In this document: in pieces, positions 33,764-40,158 of the stretch | Layout of the letters: each line of letters starts with the position of its first letter | Numbering within the stretch: position 1 is the stretch's first letter | NCBI RefSeq assembly: GCF_900323885.1 | Contig: NZ_OOHJ01000018.1 | Location: 2,095,001 to 2,159,000, forward strand | DNA: 64,000 nt | Direction of reading: 5' to 3' | Origin: [Actinomadura] parvosata subsp. kistnae | GTDB taxonomy: Bacteria > Actinomycetota > Actinomycetes > Streptosporangiales > Streptosporangiaceae | Position numbers and translations under genes: made by a program | The notes under the pieces: generated by a model | What the model was told of the DNA's origin: nothing | What the model saw: the letters and a program-made list of their open reading frames with translations, nothing else | The model's database searches: none

Positions 33764-34426
33764 ATGACGACCACGGAACCGTTGCACGTCGCGGTGATCA
33801 TCGGCAGCACCCGCGCGGGCCGCGTCTGCGACACGGTCGGCACCTGGTTCACCGGCCACGCCCGCCGCCGCGACGACCTCGCCGTCGAGGTGGTGGACCT
33901 GGCCGCCTACGCCTTCCCCGCCTGCTACCCGCAGCACAGCACGCCGTCCATGCGCCAGTGGGCCGATGCCGTCTCCGGCGCGGACGCCTTCGTCGTCGTC
34001 ACCCCCGAATACCACCGCAGCTTCCCCGCCTCGCTCAAGCAGGCGATCGACTTCGCCTATGACGAGTGGCAGGCCAAGCCCGTCGGCATCGTCGCCTACG
34101 GCTCCGGCTCCTGCGGCCACTACGCCGTCGAGCAGCTCCGCACCGTCTTCACCGCCCTGCACGCCGTCACCATGCGCGACTGGGTCGGCCTCGACCTGCT
34201 CGACGCCGCCGGCCTCGACCCGCTCGGTACGGGCACCGACCCGCTCGGTACGGGCACCGACCCGCTCGGCCCGGGCATCGACCCGCTCGGCCCGGGCACC
34301 GACGGCGCGAGCCGCCGCCCCCTCGACACCGACGACCGCCTGCGCGCCGTCGCCGCCCTGCTCGACCAGCTCACCTGGTGGGGCCGCACGCTGCGCGCGG
34401 GACGCCGCACCCAGCCCTACGTCTGA
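33764..34426 (+). CDS. NADPH-dependent FMN reductase (flavodoxin-like fold)
   Basis: This is a 220-aa flavin reductase or quinone reductase. The signature HVAVIIGSTRAGRVCDTVG binds the FMN phosphate. VVVTPEYHRSFPASLKQAID and VGIVAYGSGSCGHYAVEQLR are the other conserved family blocks. Near residue 153 four heptapeptides of the form DPLGTGT are inserted before the last helix, encoded by a 21-bp tandem repeat. AAGGGGGTGACACC precedes ATG 33764. The stop overlaps an in-frame ATG of the following ABC ATPase region, so the gene is the first of the operon. It may reduce quinones or the compound exported by the transporter. Confidence 0.88.
   Translation: MTTTEPLHVAVIIGSTRAGRVCDTVGTWFTGHARRRDDLAVEVVDLAAYAFPACYPQHSTPSMRQWADAVSGADAFVVVTPEYHRSFPASLKQAIDFAYDEWQAKPVGIVAYGSGSCGHYAVEQLRTVFTALHAVTMRDWVGLDLLDAAGLDPLGTGTDPLGTGTDPLGPGIDPLGPGTDGASRRPLDTDDRLRAVAALLDQLTWWGRTLRAGRRTQPYV
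34217..34300 (+). repeat. 21-bp tandem repeat inside the FMN reductase gene
   Basis: Four 21-bp units fill 34217-34300 exactly and encode DPLGTGT, DPLGTGT, DPLGPGI and DPLGPGT. They keep the frame and lie in a surface loop just before the C-terminal helix, where length variation would be tolerated. Confidence 0.92.
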
Positions 34427-34440
34427 TGAAGGGACCATCC

Positions 34441-35412
34441 ATGTCAGAACCGGCCATCCACACCTCCGGCCTGGTCAAGGTCTTCGGCGACACGCGCGCC
34501 GTGGACGGCCTCGACCTGTCCGTGCCGGCCGGCGCCGTGTACGGGGTGCTCGGGCCCAACGGCGCGGGCAAGACGACCGCCGTACGCATGCTCGCCACTC
34601 TGCTGCGCCCCGATGGCGGCGAGGCGACCGTGTTCGGGCACGACGTGGTGCGCGAGGCCGACGCCGTACGCTCCCGCGTCAGCCTGACCGGCCAGTACGC
34701 CTCCGTGGACGAGGAGATGACCGGCTCCGAGAACCTCGTCCTGCTCGCCCGCCTCCTCGGCCACCGCAAACCGGCGGCCCGCGAACGGGCGGCCGAACTG
34801 CTGGAGGCGTTCGGGCTGACGGAGGCGGCGGGGCGGCAGGTCAAGACGTACTCGGGGGGCATGCGGCGGCGCATCGACATCGCGGCCAGCATCCTCAACA
34901 CCCCCGACCTGCTCTTCCTCGACGAGCCCACCACCGGCCTCGACCCGCGCAGCCGCAACCAGGTCTGGGACATCGTCCGCGTCGTCGTCGCCCACGGCAC
35001 CACCGTCCTGCTCACCACCCAGTACCTGGAGGAGGCCGACCGGCTCGCGCAGCGCATCGCCGTCATCGACCACGGCAGGGTCATCGCCGAGGGCACGCCC
35101 GGCGAGCTGAAGTCGTCCGTCGGCTCCGGCTCCGTCCACGTCCGCCTCCGCGACGCCTCCGCCCGCCCGGAGGCCGCGCGCCTGCTCGCCGAAACCCTGG
35201 ACACGCCCGTCCACCTGGAGGCGGACCCGGTGGCGCTGACCGCCCGCGTCACCGGCGCCGGCGACGAGTCCGCCCAGGCCGCCCGCGCGCTCGGCCGCCT
35301 GGCCGAGGCCGGCATCGTCGTCGACGACTTCTCCCTCGGCCAGCCCAGCCTGGACGAGGTCTTCCTCGCCCTCACCGACCACCCCGCCACCCCTGAGGAG
35401 GCCGCGGCATGA
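34441..35412 (+). CDS. ABC-2-type drug exporter ATPase (DrrA-like)
   Basis: This is a 323-aa ATP-binding subunit. Walker A is GPNGAGKTTAVRML. The Q-loop region reads SLTGQYASVDEEMTG, the signature YSGGMRRRIDIA, Walker B LLFLDEPTTGLDP, and the H-loop VLLTTQYLEEADRL. The C-terminal extension (about 230-310) is typical of DrrA daunorubicin-resistance ATPases. ATG 34441 has AAGGGA upstream; an ATG at 34426 overlaps the previous stop. The partner permease follows. Together they probably export a lipophilic drug-like compound using ATP at the membrane. Confidence 0.93.
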   Translation: MSEPAIHTSGLVKVFGDTRAVDGLDLSVPAGAVYGVLGPNGAGKTTAVRMLATLLRPDGGEATVFGHDVVREADAVRSRVSLTGQYASVDEEMTGSENLVLLARLLGHRKPAARERAAELLEAFGLTEAAGRQVKTYSGGMRRRIDIAASILNTPDLLFLDEPTTGLDPRSRNQVWDIVRVVVAHGTTVLLTTQYLEEADRLAQRIAVIDHGRVIAEGTPGELKSSVGSGSVHVRLRDASARPEAARLLAETLDTPVHLEADPVALTARVTGAGDESAQAARALGRLAEAGIVVDDFSLGQPSLDEVFLALTDHPATPEEAAA

Positions 35413-35474
35413 CCACCATTGCCTCCACCGCCTCCACCACCGTAACCACCGTCACCCAGGAGACCGCGGCATGA
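35409..35474 (+). CDS. 21-codon linker frame between ABC ATPase and permease
   Basis: An ATG at 35409 overlaps the ATPase stop (ATGA). It opens a 21-codon frame rich in Thr/Ala/Ser, whose own stop overlaps the permease ATG at 35471 in the same ATGA arrangement. The bases before both starts are nearly identical (CCGCGGCATGA). The linker thus looks like a duplication of the coupling junction that now relays translation from ATPase to permease. A functional peptide is doubtful. Confidence 0.4.
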   Translation: MTTIASTASTTVTTVTQETAA

Positions 35475-36310
35475 GCACCACCACCGCTGAGACCACCTAC
35501 TCCCCCGCCGCCGAAACCCTCGCCTCGGTCCTCGCCCCGGCCGCCAGACCCCCGCGCCCCAGCGCCTGGTCGGCCTCGATGACGTTCGGCTGGCGCGCCA
35601 TGCTGAAGATCAAGCACGTCCCCGAGCAGCTCTTCGACGTGACGGCGTTCCCGATCATGATGACGCTGATGTTCACGTACCTCTTCGGCGGCGCCCTGGC
35701 CGGCTCCCCCACCGAATACCTGCAGTTCCTGCTGCCCGGCATCATGGTGACGAGCGTCGTGATGATCACCATGTACACGGGCGTGGAGGTCAACAAGGAC
35801 ATCGAAAAGGGCGTCTTCGACCGCTTCCGCACCCTGCCCATCTGGCGCCCGTCCACGATGGTCGGCTACCTGCTCGGCGACGTCCTGCGCTACTTCATGG
35901 CCTCCACCGTCATCCTCCTGATCGGCCTCCTCCTCGGCTTCCGCCCCCAGGGCGGCCTTACCGGCGTCGCCCTCGGCATCGCCCTGCTGCTGGTGTTCTC
36001 CTTCGCGTTCTCGTGGGTGTGGACGATGTTCGGCCTGCTCATGCGCAACGAGAAGTCGGTGATGGGCGTCAGCATGCTCGTCATGATGCCCCTCACCTTC
36101 CTCAGCAACGTCTACGTCGACCCCTCCACCATGCCCGGCTGGCTCCAGGTCTTCGTCAACGCCAGCCCCATCTCCCACCTGGTCACCTCGGTCCGCTCGT
36201 TGATGGGCGGCACCCCGGACGTGGGCGAGATCACCTGGGTCCTGGTGTCGTCAGCAGTCCTGGTGGCCGTCTTCGGCACCCTGACGATGCGCCTCTACAA
36301 CCGCAAATAA
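35471..36310 (+). CDS. ABC-2-type drug exporter permease (DrrB-like)
   Basis: This is a 279-aa membrane subunit. After about 40 cytoplasmic residues come six hydrophobic helices, starting at FPIMMTLMFTYLFGGALAG. The family block FLLPGIMVTSVVMITMYTGV and the conserved loop KGVFDRFRTLPIWRPS are typical of ABC2 permeases of the DrrB group. MPLTFLSNVYVDPSTMPGWL lies near the C-terminus. It overlaps the preceding linker frame by four bases. It forms the membrane channel for the ATPase at 34441. Confidence 0.93.
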   Translation: MSTTTAETTYSPAAETLASVLAPAARPPRPSAWSASMTFGWRAMLKIKHVPEQLFDVTAFPIMMTLMFTYLFGGALAGSPTEYLQFLLPGIMVTSVVMITMYTGVEVNKDIEKGVFDRFRTLPIWRPSTMVGYLLGDVLRYFMASTVILLIGLLLGFRPQGGLTGVALGIALLLVFSFAFSWVWTMFGLLMRNEKSVMGVSMLVMMPLTFLSNVYVDPSTMPGWLQVFVNASPISHLVTSVRSLMGGTPDVGEITWVLVSSAVLVAVFGTLTMRLYNRK

Positions 36311-36338
36311 TGGCCCCTTACACCCGACTTCCGATCGA

Positions 36339-36637
36339 ATGCGCACGATCACCGCGTTCGTCGACATCGAGGCCGGTTCCTCGATCACGGCGCGATCCGC
36401 AGCGAGGACCGCTCCGCCGACACCTGGCAGAACGTCCTGTACGTAGAGCCGTTCCTCCACGAAGCGCTGGACGCGGGACTGGTGGTCACGGCGGTCTGCA
36501 AGTGGTACCACCGCGCGGACTGGCCGCTGGTCCCCGGAGGCGGCCGGCGGGTGGTGCGCGAGTGGGAGGAGGTCTCGCGGCGGGTCGCCGAGGGAAGCCT
36601 TGAGGAGGTGCGGCTCGTCCAGGGGGCCTGGCACTGA
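36339..36637 (+). pseudogene. Frameshifted small hypothetical gene
   Basis: Two consecutive stretches with clear GC-rich third positions lie in different frames. The first starts at ATG 36339 (MRTITAFVDIEAG). The second starts near 36380 (LDHGAIRSEDRSADTWQNVL) and runs to TGA 36635-36637, ending VRLVQGAWH. One missing base at the TTCC around 36377-36380 accounts for the shift; restoring it gives a 99-aa protein. I do not recognise the family. No strong ribosome-binding site is seen. It is either a recent pseudogene or a sequencing error. Confidence 0.6.
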
Positions 36638-36688
36638 ATGTGCACCCTCCGTTAGCATCCATAACCCACAGTGGCATGCGGAGGGCGG

Positions 36689-38209
36689 ATGCGGCGCAGG
36701 CACGTACGCGAGCCGGCCCTGGAGATCGCCCTGGCCGGCGGCCTCACCGCCCTGCTCACCACGGGGGCGGGCATCTTCCTCAACTTCGCCACCGACGGCG
36801 AGCCCGAGCTGAACCCCGCCCACGTCCCGCCCGCCCTGCTCTTCTCCTGCCTGGCCTGCGCCGTCCCGCCCCTGCGCGACTACGTCAAAGCGCGGCGGGC
36901 GAGGGCGGCCGAGCCGTTCGGGGCGGTGGATCTGGAGGCGTACAAGGGGCTGTTGAAGAAGCTGCGGGAGGACGCGGGCGGGCCGCGTTTCGCGGAGCTG
37001 GAGCGGCGGGCCGCCGAGCTCGGGCTGGAGGTCGGGCGGGCGGAGCTGGAGCTGGTCACGCAGAAGGACAAGGGCACGCGCTGGCTGCTCGACGCCGGGC
37101 GGGCCGAGCCGATCATTCGCGCCTTCCTCGCGGTGCACGACGTGCGCGATGCCGCCGTGGTGGACGCGTGGCTGGCGGCGTACCGGGGGCTGGTCGATCC
37201 GGCGCCGCCGGTGCCCAGGCGGGCCGTCAGGTTGATGGCGTTCGTGACCGTGGTGGTCGTGCTCGCGACGGGCGGTTTCCTGGGGTACGTGTCGTACGCG
37301 GAGAAGCGCATCCGGGGCTCGCTCTACCGGCCGAACCAGATCGTCCTCTCCCAGTACGCCCCGGGCCGGTACCTGGCGGTGACCGGGTCGGAGACCGCCC
37401 CTCCGCGTGCGAAGCTCGGCCCGTCGGTCATCAGCAAGAGCCCCGCCGCGATGTACCGGTGGGACCTCGTTCCGGACGAGTACGACGGCTCCTACCTGTA
37501 CCGGCTCCGGAACCGGCAGAGCCGCCGCTGCCTGACCCGCGAGGCCCGCGACCTCACAGAGGGCGGCTACCTCACCGACGCCGCCTGCGGCGACTCGCCG
37601 GAGCAGCTCTGGCGGCTCACCGGCGACGGTGGCATCGCGCAGGGCGGGCTGTGCGTCGAGCCCGACCGGGGCTCCATCGACGAGGGTGCCCCGCTGGTCC
37701 TGCGCGCCTGCACCGCGGGCAGGCCGGCGCAACGCTGGCTGGCCACCGGTCGCATGCCGTCCGGGTTCGGCAGCTCGGTCGCCAGCGCGCAGAACGGGGT
37801 CTGCCTGGACGCCGCCGTCGGCATGCCGGAGCTGATCACCTGGGGCTGTCACGGCCGGGCCAACCAGTCCTTCACCTACCGGCGCGACATCCGGGGCTCC
37901 TACGAAATGAAGATCATGGGGACCTGCCTGGGCGTCTCCCCCGCACCACGCCGGCCCGTCCGCGAGCCCTGCACCGGCGGCCCCGGCCAGCTCTGGCGCC
38001 TCACCTACCGCTCACCCAGGAACGACTGGCTGTACTGGGAGATCAAGCACGCCGCCACCGGCCTGTGCCTGCAACTGGAGCCCGACTTCGCCACGCTGTC
38101 CATGAGTCCCTGCACCTGGTCGAACGTCCAGCAGTGGCGCACCCCCGAGTGGCTGCGACCGCCGGACACGCCCGTCCACCCGGCCGTCAGCCTGCGCGAC
38201 CCGCACTGA
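36689..38209 (+). CDS. Membrane-anchored protein with ricin-type lectin repeats
   Basis: This is a 506-aa protein. Two hydrophobic segments lie at about residues 11-31 and 42-60. A cytoplasmic domain of about 130 residues follows; its segment RFAELERRAAELGLEVGRAE recalls the small helix-turn-helix-like modules often fused to actinomycete sensor proteins. Another transmembrane helix at about 183-203 leads to an extracellular part with ricin-B-like repeats marked by QLWRLTG, QRWLATG, QLWRLTYR and QQWRTPE. It also has paired cysteines (CLTREA/DAACGD and others). ATG 36689 follows GGAGGG closely. It may sense or bind extracellular carbohydrate. Confidence 0.72.
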   Translation: MRRRHVREPALEIALAGGLTALLTTGAGIFLNFATDGEPELNPAHVPPALLFSCLACAVPPLRDYVKARRARAAEPFGAVDLEAYKGLLKKLREDAGGPRFAELERRAAELGLEVGRAELELVTQKDKGTRWLLDAGRAEPIIRAFLAVHDVRDAAVVDAWLAAYRGLVDPAPPVPRRAVRLMAFVTVVVVLATGGFLGYVSYAEKRIRGSLYRPNQIVLSQYAPGRYLAVTGSETAPPRAKLGPSVISKSPAAMYRWDLVPDEYDGSYLYRLRNRQSRRCLTREARDLTEGGYLTDAACGDSPEQLWRLTGDGGIAQGGLCVEPDRGSIDEGAPLVLRACTAGRPAQRWLATGRMPSGFGSSVASAQNGVCLDAAVGMPELITWGCHGRANQSFTYRRDIRGSYEMKIMGTCLGVSPAPRRPVREPCTGGPGQLWRLTYRSPRNDWLYWEIKHAATGLCLQLEPDFATLSMSPCTWSNVQQWRTPEWLRPPDTPVHPAVSLRDPH

Positions 38210-38215
38210 ACAGCG

Positions 38216-38467
38216 TCAGTTCACGTACGCCCACAGGTCGTAGGTGTAGTAACCCGGGTAGGTCTGCGGGTAGTGGGTGCTGCACCACCAGGTCTGCCAG
38301 CGGCCGGTCTGCTGACCCGACTGGCCGAAGGCGATGCAGGTGTCGTACGGCAGGTAGCTGTAGACCATCTTGAGCTCGGACGCGGCATGCGCCGGCGTGG
38401 TCGTGGCCACGGCAGGCGCCAGGGCGGTGACCGCGAGCAGGGCTAAGGCGGTGACTTTGCGACGCAC
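38216..38467 (-). CDS. Small secreted aromatic-rich protein
   Basis: This 83-aa precursor has a signal peptide (about residues 1-32, VTALALLAVTALAPAVATTT, ending AHA). The mature peptide of about 50 residues is very rich in Tyr and Trp, with two cysteines likely to form one disulfide (YDTCIAFGQ and TWWCSTHYP). GTG 38467 has GGGGAG five bases upstream. It converges with the ricin-lectin gene across a 6-bp gap. The family is unknown; a small secreted effector or inhibitor is possible. The 273 bp before the next gene show no other coding sequence. Confidence 0.72.
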   Translation of the reverse strand: MRRKVTALALLAVTALAPAVATTTPAHAASELKMVYSYLPYDTCIAFGQSGQQTGRWQTWWCSTHYPQTYPGYYTYDLWAYVN

Positions 38468-38740
38468 CAGTTCTCCCCTCGTGAAGGGCCGGATGGCGTG
38501 GAATGCGATCACCGTGCATTGGACGACGCGGCCCGCCACCCCGGCAAGATCCGTCACTGCATGAATGCGGTGAGCAGGGCGAATACCGCTGAGGTGATGA
38601 AAGGTTCATTCCAGGGCCGGCTCTCACGTACGGCGGCCCTAGATCTCGGGCGCCGGAGCTTCAGACCGGCATACCGGAAAGGACCAGGCCGCAGGCACTC
38701 ATTCGAATGCCGAAAGCCTAGCCCTCGCCAGCGGTTCCGA

Positions 38741-38911
38741 CTAGCCTGCTGTTGTCGTGTAGACCGCAAGCACTAGCGAGCCAGCTAGCGCGAATGCGAT
38801 CAACAGGACGCAGAGGTGGACGGTGCGGGTCCTACTTCCGATTGCGGTCCGCACCGTCCGCCCGATTTCTTTCGCGACCAGCTTTCGCCAGTCAGCCTCC
38901 TCTTCTGGCAT
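38741..38911 (-). CDS. 56-aa single-pass membrane protein in an AT-richer island
   Basis: ATG 38911 has AGGAAGG eight bases upstream. The charged N-terminal half (EEEADWRKLVAKEIGRTVRT) leads to one hydrophobic helix at about residues 32-53 (HLCVLLIAFALAGSLVLAVY) and a short tail. It is divergent from the 267-aa HTH protein across 271 bp that contain the latter's promoter. Base composition is closer to AT than the surrounding chromosome. No family is recognised. Confidence 0.6.
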   Translation of the reverse strand: MPEEEADWRKLVAKEIGRTVRTAIGSRTRTVHLCVLLIAFALAGSLVLAVYTTTAG

Positions 38912-39094
38912 CTGGTTTGCCTTCCTGATACGAGTTGTGCGCGACACCCGACCGAGCGCCGTGCTGCACTCAAGCTAGAGGTTGATCACAATGCATGCCA
39001 GGGCCGGTATTCAGCCTTTCGGTAGAGCTTCACCACTCTTGGATGACGATTAATGCGCTTGAGAATAAGAGATCCATACCCACCTGCCGGGGTT

Positions 39095-39148
39095 ATGTTC
39101 AAACACAACATGTTCAAGCGTGGACACCCTCCGAGGACTCTGTATGCT
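39095..39148 (+). promoter_or_regulatory. Sigma-70-like promoter with a direct repeat upstream
   Basis: GTGGAC (39120-39125) and TATGCT (39143-39148) are spaced by 17 bases and would start transcription about 28 bases before GTG 39183. Immediately upstream, ATGTTCAA occurs twice in direct orientation, 15 bp apart (39095 and 39110), next to the -35 box. That is a plausible regulator site. The downstream gene has a helix-turn-helix and could be its own regulator. Confidence 0.5.
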
Positions 39149-39182
39149 GACCACGTTTTACCACCCAAGAAGGAGGCGCAAC

Positions 39183-39986
39183 GTGATCAATGTGGACGAT
39201 ATCGATCGATGCCGCGCACGGATCTTTGCCGCCCGCAACGCGTCCGATTTATCCCTCAATGATAGACATGCCCTCGATGCCGCGACCGACGTACGCGTGC
39301 ACTGTCTCGAGATCTATCGTGACGCTTTTCCGGTTGCCCTGAGATACTACAGATTCATCGCATTTCGGCAGGTCAGGGAGAAGTTGGAAGTTTCGTACCG
39401 AGACCGAAACGGAAACGATCATGCGCGCACCGTGAACACACACAAGACGATCGAGGACGTCCTGATAAGCGTATGGGAAGTACAAGGGTTTTGCGCAGAT
39501 ATTGCAGAGATGTCCGGAACGTGGATATACACTGACGTCTGCGAGGCTTCATCATCTCTGGCCTATTTCCTAATGCTCCATCTGGGCATGAAGCCGGAGA
39601 AGACCGCAGACGGCAGAAAGGTGAGCATTCTCGAGTTGTTAGCGGGCCTTGTATCAACCATGGGAGTGACTCCCGCCGCCGCCGAGGTCGTCCCCGATGC
39701 TCCACTGGACGATCTGGAGCCGAACGATGTCAACCGCAAGGCGCTGATCGTGCGGACACTCGAAGCGAAAGAGTCGGGAGCGTCCATCGAAACGCGAAAA
39801 CAACTAGCGGTAGATCTCTACTTCTCCGGCGAAAAGAACATACGCCACATAAGTCGACTTACTGGACTTGCTCGCGGCACCGTTTACAAGGCACTACAGA
39901 CTGCAAAACTCATTCCCGCTCGATCTGCTCCGAGCGCAGAGAATTCCCAGGCGCACGATTCTTCCAGCAACGAGCCGCATGTTTGA
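39183..39986 (+). CDS. Unknown protein with C-terminal resolvase-like helix-turn-helix
   Basis: This is a 267-aa protein. GTG 39183 has AAGGAGG at good spacing. The first 180 residues are mixed alpha/beta with no motif I recognise (segments such as VRVHCLEIYRDAFPVALRYY and HKTIEDVLISVWEVQGFCAD). The C-terminus has ETRKQLAVDLYFSGEKNIRH followed by ISRLTGLARGTVYKALQTAK. This resembles the HTH_7/Hin-type recognition module of resolvases and transposase-associated proteins. No recombinase catalytic domain is visible. Codon use is clearly more AT-rich than in its neighbours, indicating acquisition by transfer. It may be a phage-, plasmid- or defence-related regulator. Confidence 0.7.
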   Translation: MINVDDIDRCRARIFAARNASDLSLNDRHALDAATDVRVHCLEIYRDAFPVALRYYRFIAFRQVREKLEVSYRDRNGNDHARTVNTHKTIEDVLISVWEVQGFCADIAEMSGTWIYTDVCEASSSLAYFLMLHLGMKPEKTADGRKVSILELLAGLVSTMGVTPAAAEVVPDAPLDDLEPNDVNRKALIVRTLEAKESGASIETRKQLAVDLYFSGEKNIRHISRLTGLARGTVYKALQTAKLIPARSAPSAENSQAHDSSSNEPHV

Positions 39987-40031
39987 GCCCGATAACTGCT
40001 GATGTCGATCGTGTCGTCCCGAATGTAGTCA

Positions 40032-40157
40032 TCACCAGTCTTCGGTGATGAAGTGCTTGGGCAGCGCTGTGATTTTGATGGGCTCTCCCCATCCTCGGTA
40101 GATGATGTTCATCGTCATGGGCTTGGACTGGCCGCCGTCCTGGCGAACCTCACGGTT
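40032..40157 (-). pseudogene. 3' relic of a lipoprotein-like gene
   Basis: A minus-strand frame without a start encodes about 40 residues: NREVRQDGGQSKPMTMNII, then YRGWGEPIKITALPKHFI, ending TEDW and stop at 40032. The pattern (PMTM..IIY.GWGEPIKI..P) matches the last strands of LppX/LolA-like lipoproteins of actinomycetes. The missing 5' part would lie where the AAA regulator gene now ends (40159). The fragment therefore looks like the leftover of a rearrangement at the edge of the AT-richer island. Confidence 0.55.
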
Positions 40158-40158
40158 T

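Noticed and set aside
39183..39986. The island protein as an active serine recombinase
   Set aside because: Only the C-terminal helix-turn-helix resembles resolvases; there is no N-terminal catalytic domain with its Ser/Arg pattern.
38700..40157. Insertion sequence or att-flanked mobile element
   Set aside because: I found no transposase, terminal inverted repeats, target duplication or tRNA gene at the borders; only composition and the gene relic suggest transfer.
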